From the NCBI RefSeq assembly GCF_000237925.1, contig NC_031502.1, positions 53,023,120-53,087,119 of the forward strand: DNA of 64,000 nucleotides, in the 5' to 3' direction. Positions within the stretch are counted from its first letter, which is position 1, and each line of letters begins with the position of its first letter. The notes beneath the pieces are model-generated. The model worked only from the letters and a program-made list of their open reading frames with translations, searched no databases and had not been told where the DNA came from. Below are positions 43,290 through 55,550 of this stretch, one piece after another. Made by a program: the position numbers and the translations under genes. Source of the stretch: Schistosoma mansoni (Eukaryota; Platyhelminthes; Trematoda; Strigeidida; Schistosomatidae).

Positions 43290-44159
43290 CGGTAAAGGTG
43301 AGGAATTTTCTCCAAACTCGTCTTGGTCGCAGTAATGGAGCATGTTTTAGCACAGTGTGTGCCCGAAAGCTTACGCTTTGGTTCAAACCAAAGATATTCT
43401 TTGTTGAACTTAAAAATTACCCTTGAGACCGAGGATATTGCCCATCTAATTGTTCTCCCAATGTTAACAGATGGAGATTATGCTGTTTTGTCATTCGTGT
43501 TTAGAGCTTACGACATAAAGTACTATCAGGTTAAACCTAGCCCAAATGTACGTGGAGAGATATTATCGACCATCCACGAGTACTCTGCAGTAAATGACTT
43601 TTCAGTTAATTCTGGTTCGTCAGTTGAAAAGCATGGTCCTTATTTAAAGGTACGATCAGCTTGGCTACGTCCCCATTTATACCGTGCTTAGTACAACGTA
43701 GAAAAAGTAACTGTCCACAATGGATAGCTGAGAAAGTCAACAAACTTATTAGACGTAGGAAAACGTACTGGCATATGCTTATCTCTACAGGCTCTGAACA
43801 GCACTCACTGAAGGACTAGAGATGCTTGCGAAGCGCTCATGAGTGAGGCTAGACTAGATTGTGAAAGAAGTCTGTAAAGGTTGTTTTCGTATATAAAGAG
43901 GCATATTGATGGGACTCCATAACCTTCAATGCAGGAAAATCTGTCGATATTGGCGAGGAACGAAGTTCAAAAAGCTGAACCTTTATCAGATTATTTGAGT
44001 AAAATGTCTTCTACCGATGATGATGAATGATCAACAGTTAATCATGATAATGGTTATGGAGAATGGAACTGGCTTACGAATAATTCAAAATGTCAAACTA
44101 GATACATACAGTGATTCCGACGTCATTCATCCTAACATTATGAAAGCTGAGTCCCTTCC
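43290..44159 (+). mobile_element. Old CR1-like LINE, left part (host of the nested insertion)
   Basis: The frame contains the end of an endonuclease domain (NLKITLETEDIAHLIVLP, GDYAVLSFVFRAY) followed, in decayed frames, by a linker (RRKTYW, EARLDCERS, EAEPLSDYLSKM-like) and the start of the RT domain ending at the Gypsy insertion. The other half resumes at 53296. The flanking CTTCC shows the exact insertion site. Confidence 0.8.
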
Positions 44160-44485
44160 TGTCAGTGGGATATAGATTGGATTAAGCATGTTCTATGCAT
44201 GATGGTGTTGCTGCGCGCTGATTGGTTAATTTTAAACCGATCAGCCCGGGCATATTATTGTAGAAAAATCTATAAGCTTCTTATGCATATATTATAAATA
44301 TATGAACGATATTTAAACTATTGATTGATTGCTGATTGCTGTTCACATACCATTATTATTTTGAATACAATTTGATTCCTGTTCAACGTGTTCTGATTTG
44401 GGGTCTTGTCGAGTGTTCACCGTATAAGAATACTAAGCAATAGGAATAGCTGGGTCGTTTATATAGCCAAAACACAATTATAACA
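44160..44485 (+). repeat. 5' LTR of outer Gypsy element
   Basis: 326 bp, begins TGTCAGTGGG and ends ATAACA. It differs from the 3' LTR at about three positions. It is preceded by CTTCC and followed by TGGCGACGAGG, a likely primer-binding site. Confidence 0.95.
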
Positions 44486-45761
44486 GTGGCGACGAGGAAA
44501 AAGGAAAATTCATTCAATATGCCTATATCAGATGACCAGCTCAGCCGAATACTACAGCAACAGCAAGCACAACTTGACGCACAAATGCGCCTGTTAGAAA
44601 CTTTGACGCAACAGCTTAACATACACTACTCGAGTTCACATGCTACTACAAGTACTTCTTCTTGTGATGCAGTTGCCAGCAGCATCCCAGAATTCTATTA
44701 TGACCCCGAATGTGGCAATACATTTCTCACGTGGTTCAAGCGTTGGGAAGACACATTTAGAATAGAGTTCTGTAATCAAGACGACGCATGGAAGACTCGA
44801 CTGTTGATGCGCAAGTTGGGAAGTCATGAACATGCACGCTATGCTGATCATATATTACCAAAGTTACCTCGAGAGCTCAGTTTCGAGGAGACAGTATCTC
44901 AGCTGTCAGAAATATTCGGTGAATCTTCCTCATTGTTTAGTATTCGCTACCAGTGTCTTAATTTGGTGAAACGAGAAGCCGATGAATATGGTGTTCTAGC
45001 AGACATCGTCAACAGAGAATGTGAAAAGTTCAAGTTACGCTCGTTGACAGAAGATCAGTTTAAATGCCTTATATTCATCAAAGCTCTCCAGTCACCACAA
45101 GATGCTGAGATTAGAACCAGACTTCTAACTCGTTTGGATCAAGATCCTAACATCACACTCAGAACGTTAACAGGTGAGTGTAAGCGGCTACAGAACATCA
45201 GACACGACAATCAGTTGATTGAACAGGTAAATCCTAATTTAACCTGCAGTAGTGTCAATGCTGTTACGAGGTTAAAAATTCAGAAACCGAAAACAAGTGG
45301 TAGCAAACCAACGACTGCATGTTGGTTATGTGGTGATTGGCATTATGTACGATTCTGCCCATTCAAGAAACATAAATGTCAGATGTGTAACAAACGTGAG
45401 CATAAAGAAGGTCATTGTCCTCCAAATCGTACGTCCCAGCCTAAGCAGAAGCACAAACGTCCTCGACACATAAAGTCAGCCGAATCTAAATCACTTTCTC
45501 TGGTAGCAGCCTTTCAAACAGACTATGACATTCGGAGAAAGTATGTTACGATCCAGATTAATGGTATAGCGGTTCGTCTTCAAATTGACACAGCATCCGA
45601 TATTACTCTAGTGTATAGAGAGACTTATAACTTGCTGGGAAAACCGCCAATGAAGCCATCCAAGAAAACGGCTAAAAACGTATCTGGAGGTGTACTGAAG
45701 CTAGTTAGTGAATTACAATGTGAATTTTCCTTCAATGGAAATAGCTGTAAAGGAGTATGCT

Positions 45762-46027
45762 TGTAACAGCTCAGGTTGGTTGGTTAAGAGTTGACCCCAG
45801 ACAACCAAGCATATGCTAAAACAGTATTGTTCAAGTATTCATTCACTTCCTTACCTTTTGTAAGCGTTATATTCCCTACTATCTTATATGGAATGTTGAG
45901 AGCCTTTGTTTGTCTGGACAGATAATCCCACGCTCCACTGTGACTGCGCGAAGATCGAAATAAAGGCCTATTCACTACTTCTCTGGTTTCTTCTATCAAT
46001 AGCACGAGGGTTACCTATAGGCACGAA
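45762..46027 (+). repeat. 5' LTR of inner Gypsy element
   Basis: 266 bp, begins TGTAACAGCTC and ends GGCACGAA. It differs from the 3' LTR at one position. It is preceded by ATGCT and followed closely by TGGTGAGCCC, the CsRn1-type primer-binding site. Confidence 0.93.
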
Positions 46028-49000
46028 AGTGGTGAGCCCTTTTTGAACACAATTTAACCTCATTTCTGTTATTAATCTTTTTTTTTTACTTAATCGTAAA
46101 AGTAGACCGGATTATCCGTAAACTAAGTTGAGTATATAACTAGTTTATTCCGTATTATCTTAAGTTATTCGTGTTATAGTAACCATTTTTCGTGCTAACT
46201 TTATTGCTATATTTGTCACATACCTCATGTCAGACTCAATAGAAACCCATAATCTGGAGGATTTGTCACCAGTGGTGATAGACACTGTTATAACTACGAA
46301 ATCCCGACTTCCAGAATTTGATCGTAGTGATCCTGAGTTGTGGTTTGCTCAACTAGAGCATTATTTCACAAGACACAATATCAAATCTGAAGGGATTCGC
46401 TATAGAGACTTGTGTTCTATCCTTCCTCCTTCAGTTGCCAAAGAAGTCCGTGACTTGATTTTAGATCCACCATTACCACAACCATACACCATCTTAAGAC
46501 GAGAGATAATAAACCGTTTATCATTATCAGATAGTCAAAGAATCCAAAGACTTTTTCAAGGTGAAACACTAGGTGATCGGTCGCCGTCACAGTTTTTGCG
46601 TCACCTCCAAGTGTTAATGGGTGATAACACGGTGGGTGAAGCAGTCCTAAAACAAGGATGGATACAAGCTCTCCCATGCTACGTCCAACACTGTTTGGAT
46701 GCACAAGATCCTGAAACCTCATTATCTCATTTAGCGCGTATAGCCGATAGAATAATGGAGAGAGGTCCTCCAACTGGACCAGGCACAATAAATCACACAC
46801 AAAACGTAGAATCAGCAAAAGACCCCGTCATAGAAGGACTCATTGCGAGTGTTAAGAGTCTCACTGAGGCTGTCACCAGAATGCAAATGGGTCATAGAAA
46901 CAGGAGCAGGTCACCACAACGACCACGATCCAAGTCACAAAACAGGTCACAAATGTCCAAACAACCTGGGCAGTTTTGTTGGTACCACTGGAAGTTTGGT
47001 GTCAACTCAACCAAGTGCATGCAACCATGCGCCTGGCCTAAGCATAATTCTAAGACAGCGGGAAACGAGTAACCCCTCCCCAGGTCGCGACGACTGAGGA
47101 GGGGCGCCTAAACAGTCGCTTGTTTTATGTTAGAGACAGAAACTCTGGCTTGAATTTCTTGGTGGATACTGGCGCTGCTCTTAGCATCATCCCTCAAAAT
47201 AAAACTGAGATTAGTCGAGAAACATCATCAATTACACTTCAAGCTGCAAATAAAACTAAAATTGCGACATTTGGGCAGAAAAACTTAACCCTAGATTTGG
47301 GGTTCAGGAGGCAATTCCCTTGGGTTTTCACGGTAGCCGACTTAGATCTGGCAATACTGGGGATGGACTTTCTAGAGAGATACGAATTTCTAGTTGACAC
47401 CAAGAAACGGCGATTAACACTAAAAGAAACTTCGTATTACACAAAAGGCAAAGAAAGTCACATCAGCTCTCTTAACTTGATTCAAACTCCTCCAGTAACA
47501 ACAGCGAAATTCCAAGATATACTCGCGGAATTTCCAAACTTAACTAAACCAAACCCACAGCCTTCTAAAGACAAACTAAAAGTAAGTCACACTATCAAAA
47601 CCGAAGGTGCACTGGTTTTTGCAAAACCCAGGAGACTAGCACCAGATAAGCTCAAAATCGCTAGGGCCGAGTTTGATTATATGCTACAACTGGGTATTAT
47701 CCGTCCCTCTGATAGTCAATGGGCATCCCCTTTGCATATGGTCCCAAAGAAAAATGAAGGTGACTGGCGACCGTGCGGGGATTACAGAGCCCTCAACCGT
47801 CAAACCGTACCAGATAGGTACCCAATACCGCATATCCAAGATTTCACAAACGGTTTACAGGGTATGAACATATTCACTAAAATTGACTTAGTCAGGGCAT
47901 ATCACAATATCCCAGTGGCTGATGAAGATATCCCCAAGACAGCTATTACAACACCCTTTTGGGCTTATTCGAGTTTGTACGCATGCCATTCGGCCTGAGA
48001 AATGCGGCACAGACATTTCAAAGATTCATAGACAATCTACTTCGAGATATGCCATTTGCGCAGGGGTATATGGACGACTTGTTAATTGCCAGCCCCGATT
48101 TGCAATCACACGAACAGCATGTAAAAACAGTGTTAAAAAGACTGGATGAACATGGAATAAACATACATCAAAGTGTGTTTTCGGTGTTCAAACTTTAGAA
48201 TTTCTCGGTCACACAATAAGCCCAGAAGGGATTAAACCGATCAAAAAAGAAGTAGACACCATTAAACAATACCCCATACCTAGTTCTCTAACACAACTGA
48301 GAAGTTTTCTAGGTCTAATTAACTTTTATCGCAGATTCATACCAGGTTGTGTACAATTAATGCAACCTTTGACAGATTCACTAAAAGGAAAACCAAAAGA
48401 ATTCAAACTGTCTTCTGACGCTGTCGAAGCTATTAAACAGCTTAAAGATAAACTAGCTCAAGCAACTACGTTGATGTATCCGAATTCTCTTTCCCCACTT
48501 GCTTTGATGGTGGATGCTTCAGATAAAGCAGTAGGCGGTACCCTTAACCAGCTGGTTAAAAACGCCTGGAAACCAATTGCTTTCTTCTCAAAAAGACTCG
48601 CTCCAGCAGAGACAAGGTATTCTACCTTCGGGCGAGAACTTCTTGCAATCTACCTAACCATTAAACACTTCCGACACATGTTAGAAGGCAGGGAATTTAT
48701 AGTCTTTACGGATCACAAACCACTAACGAATGCACTAAAAGCGAGAGCTGATAAATACTCACCTCGAGAAGTCTGACACCTTGACTATATATCACAGTTC
48801 ACAAGCGATATCCGACATGTCAAAGGTCAGGACAATCAGGCGGCAGATGCTTTATCTAGGCTAGAAATAAACGTGCTACAGCAGTCTACAGTAAACTTCG
48901 AGACGTTGAGAAACGAACAGGAGCAGGATTTAGAATTACAAAACCTGCTTAAAACAAACAATTCAAGTCTTAATTTAAAACAGTTCCCATCACCTGTCGA

Positions 49001-50204
49001 TGGTATTCTAATCTACTGTGACACGACCAAGGCAATGCCGCGACCTTTCGTTCCCAAAAGTATGCGAAAGTTGATATATAATAACTTTCATTCTTTGTCT
49101 CATCCTGGCGCAAAAGCTTCAACAAAACTAATCAATGCCAGATATATATGGCCGAATTTACAGAAGAATGTACACAAATGGGTTAGAGAGTGTTCAGCAT
49201 GTCAACAATCAAAGATAAATCGTCACACAAATTCACCCATAGGTGTTTTCTCGCAACCAGATGCACGTTTTGCCCATGTGCATATCGACTTGGTAGGTCC
49301 TTTACCACGTTCAAACGGTTTTAATTATCTTTTTACATGCATAGATCGATTTACCAGATTCCCTATAGCCATCCCGATAGCGGACATCACAGCGGAAACA
49401 GTAGCCAAAGTTTTCATGCAGAACTGGGTAACCATTTTTGGTACACCTATAACAATAACGACGGATAGAGGAGCGCAATTCGAATCCGAACTATTTAATA
49501 ACTTGGCTAAACTTCTAGGCTCCAATAGGATACGCTGCACTGCATATCATCCTCAGGCTAATGGGATGGTAGAACGTTTTCACCGTCAGCTAAAAACCGC
49601 TCTTATATCTCACTCAAACCCCAATCAGTGGACAGAATTCCTACCGTTAGTTATGTTGGGAATACGAACATCTGTCAAAACTGACGCACAGTGTTCAGCT
49701 GCGGAACTGGTTTTCGGAACAACTCTGAGACTACCAGGTGAATTTATTAACCCTAATACTAACAGTCAAAAACTTAATTTAGAAAATTATGTAGATCAAC
49801 TACGGGACCACATGTCTAAACTTAAGCCGATTAATACTCGTGAACAATCGCGCGCCGTATATATACCTAAAGACCTAAGCAATTGCACGCACGTCTGGAT
49901 AAGATGTGACAAAATAAAAGCACCACTCAGTCCTCCATTTGAAGGTCCTTTCAAAGTCATCTCAAGAAAATCTAAATGTTTCGTGATAGAAAAACATGGA
50001 AACATCGACACAGTAAGTATTGATAGGCTAAAGCCGGCTTATCTAGATCATGAACCACCATACGTGTTGTTAGATCGTTTAACTGACAAATCCATTACGG
50101 AATCAAAATATAAAGATGATAAATCTTTACAAATGACTAAAACGGTTCGCTGGGCACATCCGATTAGTCAGTCAAGGATGTTGACAGTTTCGACTGCAGG
50201 ATAA

Positions 50205-51755
50205 ATCTAACCACGTAGCTAATCAGACCCTGCATCTACTTAAAAATATTTTGTTTTCTTCATTCCGCCTCACATACAACTCCCCAGAACTTTTACCTTT
50301 GATATATAAGTGTTATGTTAAATATTTTTTTTAAATACTGGACACATAAGCTAGGTATTCCGAAACGATGGCTGAGGATTTTATTCAAACTCGTACAACT
50401 TACACTGGCAAATACAACGAATTCAAAAAGCAACCCAGGCGAGTTTTATAATTTCTTTTTCTGGTTAATTAACTATACTGGCTATACATATATACCATAT
50501 GAACTAATTCTAAAAGTTTTCGGTCGAAGATATGTTTAGTAGCTTGATACAATTACTATGGTCAAGTACTTATTAAAGTTCTCATCATTTTTTTTAAATT
50601 TCTGACATTTAAGAATCAATAACCGTGAAGATATGGTACAGTACGTTACTGTAAGGTTACTATCTTAGCCGCGTTGATTCCACATACCTAATTTTAAACA
50701 CAATGTATAAAAGAACTGTTAAGTAATCATAACATTGAACTGACGATATGACTATCGTGGCTATGTTAACGTTAAACCAATTATTATTAGTGGCCCATAC
50801 AAAACCCTGGAACTTAACACTAGCGTTATAAAAAAGACATGTTATGTCAATAGCTTATATATATACTTTTTTTCTCGGTTTAATAATAACGTAAAAAGAG
50901 TATTTGACACAACTGTACTTGATCCGCATACTCAACACAATTTTTTGCTTCTTAACCGTATATTCGTTTCCGTTTTGTGGATTACTCTGATGCACCCTTG
51001 GTTACGCACCTAGTTGTAAAAAGCGGTCATCACCGGCTCAAGGTCATGCACTTGATCGATTTTGTTAAAGAGTCCAACTTCTAGCAAGTTCACCCTTTTA
51101 CGTATACGCATTACAAAAGAGTTTTTTTTTGTTTTGTTGCTGTTTTCATGGTTCTTCGTACACAAGATATCTACACTATGTTTATTTCCTTCCAGAATAC
51201 CAATCCGTTCTGGAGGCCAAGCACTTACATGAACGGAACAATTATCAATTGCATTTATGTATTTCCATTTTGTATCTTATTATTTTATGCAGGCAGTGGA
51301 GCAGTTCTTCAGGTTTGCTTGATTTTCACCATTACCTTTGAAGTAGACTCTTCTTTACTTTTTACTTGAGGGCGACTCAAGAGGCAGGTGAGTAAACACC
51401 TGATAGCCGGTCTGAGCATGGAAAAATCGTACCTCACCAACATGGTGTTGGGTAGCCCGCTCGCGGCACTTCCTCAGATATTCTTATTCCACATTCTCAC
51501 ACTTTCTCTTGAAAGCACGCAGCAAACCGTCAGCGATAGTCGTAGAAAAGATCACATGCTACAAAGATGACAAGCTGGTAAATGAAGAGACATCCATGGA
51601 CTATCATTGAAAGCGTTAGTCGTAACTGATTGTAAGTCAAATAGTGAGCGAGTTGATAATTTCGCCTTGGGATGAGAAATAGAACGAAGGTGTTATCGAT
51701 AGATAGGTTAATCGAACCGACGTTCCTACGGAAGTCGATTCTAGGGGGAAGCTAA
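50205..51755 (+). other. Long trailer of inner Gypsy element
   Basis: About 1.5 kb between the end of pol and the 3' LTR. Short frames only, none with a recognised domain. It ends in the purine-rich AGGGGGAAG just before the LTR, a plausible polypurine tract. Confidence 0.6.
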
Positions 51756-52021
51756 TGTAACAGCTCAGGTTGGTTGGTTAAGAGTTGACCCCAAACAACC
51801 AAGCATATGCTAAAACAGTATTGTTCAAGTATTCATTCACTTCCTTACCTTTTGTAAGCGTTATATTCCCTACTATCTTATATGGAATGTTGAGAGCCTT
51901 TGTTTGTCTGGACAGATAATCCCACGCTCCACTGTGACTGCGCGAAGATCGAAATAAAGGCCTATTCACTACTTCTCTGGTTTCTTCTATCAATAGCACG
52001 AGGGTTACCTATAGGCACGAA
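51756..52021 (+). repeat. 3' LTR of inner Gypsy element
   Basis: 266 bp, identical to the 5' LTR except at one site; followed by ATGCT. Confidence 0.93.
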
Positions 52022-52969
52022 ATGCTATCTAACAGAACGACCAAACCTTGATCTACTTGGTCTAGATATGTTAGAAAAGTTTGGATTAATGGATATACCC
52101 ATCAACAGCGTGTGTAACGTGTCGTGTCCATCATTAGACACCACTTCATATGCAAAAAAGACAGGTAAAAAGGTTTCAGAAATACGGAGTGTAGCAGCAG
52201 CGGCAACTCGAAACACTCCAGTGTCGTCAGGTGAAGTCAGGAAGGACTTTTCAGCATTTTGTCAGCTGAACGGAATCAGGCACATCCGAACACCTCCATT
52301 CCATCCGCAATCAAATGGTCAGGTAGAACGTTTTGTTGGTACGTTCAAAAATGCTCTAAAAAAATCAAGAGGGGAGGGGGACACCGAAGAGATCTTAGAG
52401 AGGTTCTTGTTTATACAGCGTTCGACACCGAACCCTCAGACAACAAATGGAGTCTCCCCAGCGGAAGCGTTACTTGGCAGGAAAATACGTACACATTTTG
52501 ACAGCATTCGTCCGACTCCAGCTCTTAAGGCGCAACGAAACGTGATGATGGAGAAACAGTACAATAGTCATCATGGGGCACAAAAACGATTGTTCAGTGT
52601 GGGTCAAAAGGTACTTGCTATGGACTATCGAGGAAAACATCCTACATGGATAGCTGGTCGGATCGTGCAAAAGAAAGGAAATGTGGTTTACGAGGTATCC
52701 GTTGGTTCAGAAGTTTGCATACGTCATGCTAACCAACTGAAATCAACCTCGATCTCCAACAAGGAAACGCAGCATAGATTACCTCTTGATGTTCTGCTAG
52801 ACACCTTTGAGATCAGAACATCTGAAACAGACAGGACAGTCAAGGTGCAAACGAAGGATGATACAACGTCCTTATTACCTAGAAGATGGACTAACCGGAA
52901 GCGCAAACCAGTAAAGCGGTTGCAGTTAGACCCTAACACCAGATCCTACGAATCTGCTCAAAGGGGAGG

Positions 52970-53295
52970 TGTTAGTGGGATATAGATTGGATTAAGCATG
53001 TTCTATGCATGATGGTGTTGCTGCGCGCTGATTGGTTAATTTTAAACCGATCAGCCCGGGCATATTATTGTAGAAAAATCTATAAGCTTCTTATGCATAT
53101 ATTATAAATATATGAACGATATTTAAACTATTGATTGATTGCTGATTGCTGTTCACATACCATTATTATTTTGAATACAATTTGATTCCTGTTCAACGTG
53201 TTCTGATTTGGGGTCTTGTCGAGTGTTCACCGTATAAGAATACTAAGCAATAGGAATAGCTGGGTCGTTTATATAGCAAAAATACAATTATAACA
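52970..53295 (+). repeat. 3' LTR of outer Gypsy element
   Basis: 326 bp, begins TGTTAGTGGG; followed by CTTCC. Confidence 0.95.
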
Positions 53296-54660
53296 CTTCC
53301 AATACGGTTTGATATATCTTTGAGACAGTTTAAACTTTCAAGAGACTGTAAAAACCTAATAATCAGCCTAGTGTATAAGGCGGAGAGTAGAAACCTAGTC
53401 AGTAACTGTCGAATAGTTGGTTTGATCGGTGCAGTTGCCAGAATAATTTAAAAGATTATTCGTATGGCTACTTTTAACTATATAGAGGGAAATAATCTCT
53501 TATTTAGGAGACAAAATAGTATTCGGCAAGGCCTATCATGCTTGATAAACCCGCTCATTGCTAAAGCAGATCTTCAAATAAAATTGGAGATTTGTGGATC
53601 CATTATGAAGCGATAAACTGAATAAGTAACTTTCTGAATGATAAGAGACTAGAGATACAGGTACATAGGACTCTATCAGAATGGGAATCTGTAAGGAGTA
53701 AGATTCCTTCAGATCCCCTTCCTATCTGTGTTTAAATGAGGTACCAACTGTAGCATAGCCATCCGTTCTACTCGTCACTGATGACATAAAGATTTAGGAA
53801 CCCACACACAGTTTGTCAGATAAAATAATATCATAGGATGATCTAAATTCACCGGTAGAATGGATGGGCTGATTTTCATTGGGGGATAACTTTAACAAGA
53901 GTGTGGTGGTGCAATTAAATAACAGCTACAATTTATATCACTACACAATATGTGGAGTTGTGTTATCTAAAATAACGAACAATAAAGATCTAGGTGTCAT
54001 AATGAGGTGCGATCTCAAAACTACGAGTAGCTGCAAGGCTGCTGCTGCCAAAGGCTTCAGGATATTATGAGCTATTCATGATTCACTTCACGACTTTGAC
54101 GAAGAAATTAGATTACCCTTGACTTATGTAATATCTCATTTGGAATATGAGGTTCAAGCAGCGAGGATTTGTTTCAAGTATGAAGCGGGTATACTAGAAT
54201 GATCCTAACGGCGAGGGACTAAAATGGTAAAATGTCTCTCTGACCTATCCTATAAAAATAGACTGAGATACCTCAGCCTATTTTTGTTATCTTAACGCAG
54301 ATTACGGGTCGATCTAATATTGGCTTCTCGTATGACCTTGCTATTAATATATCTCGTCTTTCTCATCCATCTAGGATTGATCATCGGAGAGGGCATTCAA
54401 ACGAAGTTCAAAAACTGAGATCAAATCGTTTACATCTGGAGTTTCGTCTGCAGGGTGGAGTAGTGAATTACTGGAATCCCTTACCGGAAGACAATATCAG
54501 CACCTTCTGAAGATACATTCAGAGTGAGATTGGATATCCACAGTACTACAAATCGCAAAGGTCTATATAGGTCGATTGACCTCGTATCCTTACTGCTGAA
54601 GGCTGGCTTAAGACTGAACACTTGAAAATCTGAATGTTCATGCAGTCAACTGTTGTATAT
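53296..54660 (+). mobile_element. Old CR1-like LINE, right part
   Basis: Continues the LINE interrupted at 44159. In scattered frames: RT pieces (CRIVGLIGAVARII, GNNLLFRRQNSIRQGLS), NNKDLGVIMRCDLKTTSSCK and AAKGFRIL at about 54.0 kb, and the C-terminal block (EDTFRVRLDIHSTTNRKGLY) at about 54.5 kb. Many stops and an internal deletion. The C-terminal block matches that of the LINE at 63.3-63.5 kb. Confidence 0.82.
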
Positions 54661-54948
54661 AAATCCAGGATTAAAAAATCTAACCTTGAGACCTGGAAAT
54701 GAAGTCGTCCATTTTTTGATTACTTGACACTTTGAGTATTTGTTCAAAAAATTTATGCATATGCACCTACGTTATGATCTAGAGATCTCTGAACACAAAG
54801 AAACTGTTAGATCATTTATATGAGTCCACTGATGACATCTTCACGAACGTTTGTGAAATACAAGTCCTGGCGTGCTGTCTTGTTTTATTCATCGACCCTT
54901 AATACATACTTTCTCCGAAATAACATTTCATGATAGAACTTAACCTCC
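54661..54948. other. Unassigned sequence
   Basis: Nothing recognised; the end of the LINE 3' UTR may reach into it. Confidence 0.4.
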
Positions 54949-55550
54949 GGTATTTATTTATTTATTTAAACACATAAACATTTGTACAAGGGGGCACCAA
55001 ATACATATGCGCCACACAATAACAATGAGGCCAGGGGCAGTTGCATTGATTCGTGTGAGATCTGGGATACTGATCGGGTTCCCAAACCGAAGCAAATGGT
55101 TTTCTTAGGGAGCCACACCTCAAGCCTTTGACCTGAAGGTTTGATCCACAAGGTAGTGAAGCAACATTAGGAGATGCAGTCCCATGGCAGCTGGTGGTCA
55201 ACAATGTTTCCTCAGGATCCTGGAGTCCACGTGCAGCATTGGTTTGGAATCAGGGTTTTCTAACTCCCATAGGTTGATCCTCCATATTCACCAATCCGGT
55301 TAAAGCTCCGGACATTTGCTTTTCGTCCTCTCAATTTCGTAAACAACAATAAAGCCGCGAGAAGACAGTGAGCAGGACTTCCCTGACAGGGGCTGTATAC
55401 GCATGGCCATGTGAGAGCATTTCGAGAAAGAGAGCAGACTCTTCCGGCCCTCGGCCATGCTAGGGCATTTGGGGGAACACACATTCGTGGTTTCCACTGA
55501 CTCGAGAATTGATGATATCCTGCGGTAAACGGCCAACTAAGCAAATTAGT
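54949..55550 (-). mobile_element. Non-LTR retroposon 3' end with (AAAT)n tail
   Basis: On the minus strand this GC-richer stretch ends with CTTGTACAAATG, TTTATGTGTTT and four to five AAAT repeats (54950-54968), the typical tail of a target-primed retroposon. Overlapping frames (for example SWKPRMCVPPNALAWPRAG) show no domain, so this is probably a 3' UTR or a non-autonomous element. Family not identified. Confidence 0.55.

Larger units (their letters stand above)
45762..52021 (+). mobile_element. Inner Ty3/Gypsy retrotransposon, CsRn1/Boudicca-like, very young
   Basis: 6,260 bp inserted in the protease region of the outer element, with 5-bp duplication ATGCT (45757-45761 and 52022-52026). 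Parts: LTRs; gag at about 46.2-47.1 kb with a CHCC knuckle (CWYHWKFG...C...PC); protease (LVDTGAALS); reverse transcriptase (YMDDLLIAS); RNase H (VDASDKAVGG, TDHKPLT); and integrase (HIDLVGPLPRSNG, TTDRGAQFES) ending near 50.2 kb. A trailer of about 1.5 kb without a recognised domain precedes a purine tract and the 3' LTR. Structure is complete, but the frame has a small number of interruptions (about two or three). One LTR difference in 266 makes it younger than the outer element. Confidence 0.92.
44160..53295 (+). mobile_element. Outer Ty3/Gypsy retrotransposon (perhaps Mag-like), young but broken
   Basis: Bounded by 326-bp LTRs and a 5-bp duplication CTTCC (44155-44159 and 53296-53300). 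Parts recognised: gag from about 44.5 kb with two zinc knuckles (CWLCGDWHYVRFC and CQMCNKREHKEGHC), a protease region (IDTASD) split by the inner element, and an integrase region at about 52.2-52.98 kb (PPFHPQSNGQVERFVGTFK). No reverse transcriptase of its own was found, so it looks incomplete; the inner insertion is the most obvious break. LTRs are about 99% identical, so it inserted recently, far later than the LINE it sits in. The clade is a guess from the zinc knuckles and leader. Confidence 0.9.

Noticed and set aside
46417-46818. A 133-codon minus-strand gene
   Set aside because: Reverse shadow of the gag region of the inner Gypsy element.
45784-52020. The 73-codon frame occurring twice (45784-46005 and 51778-51999) as a duplicated gene
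   Set aside because: Both copies lie in the two LTRs of the inner Gypsy element; the duplication is the LTR pair.
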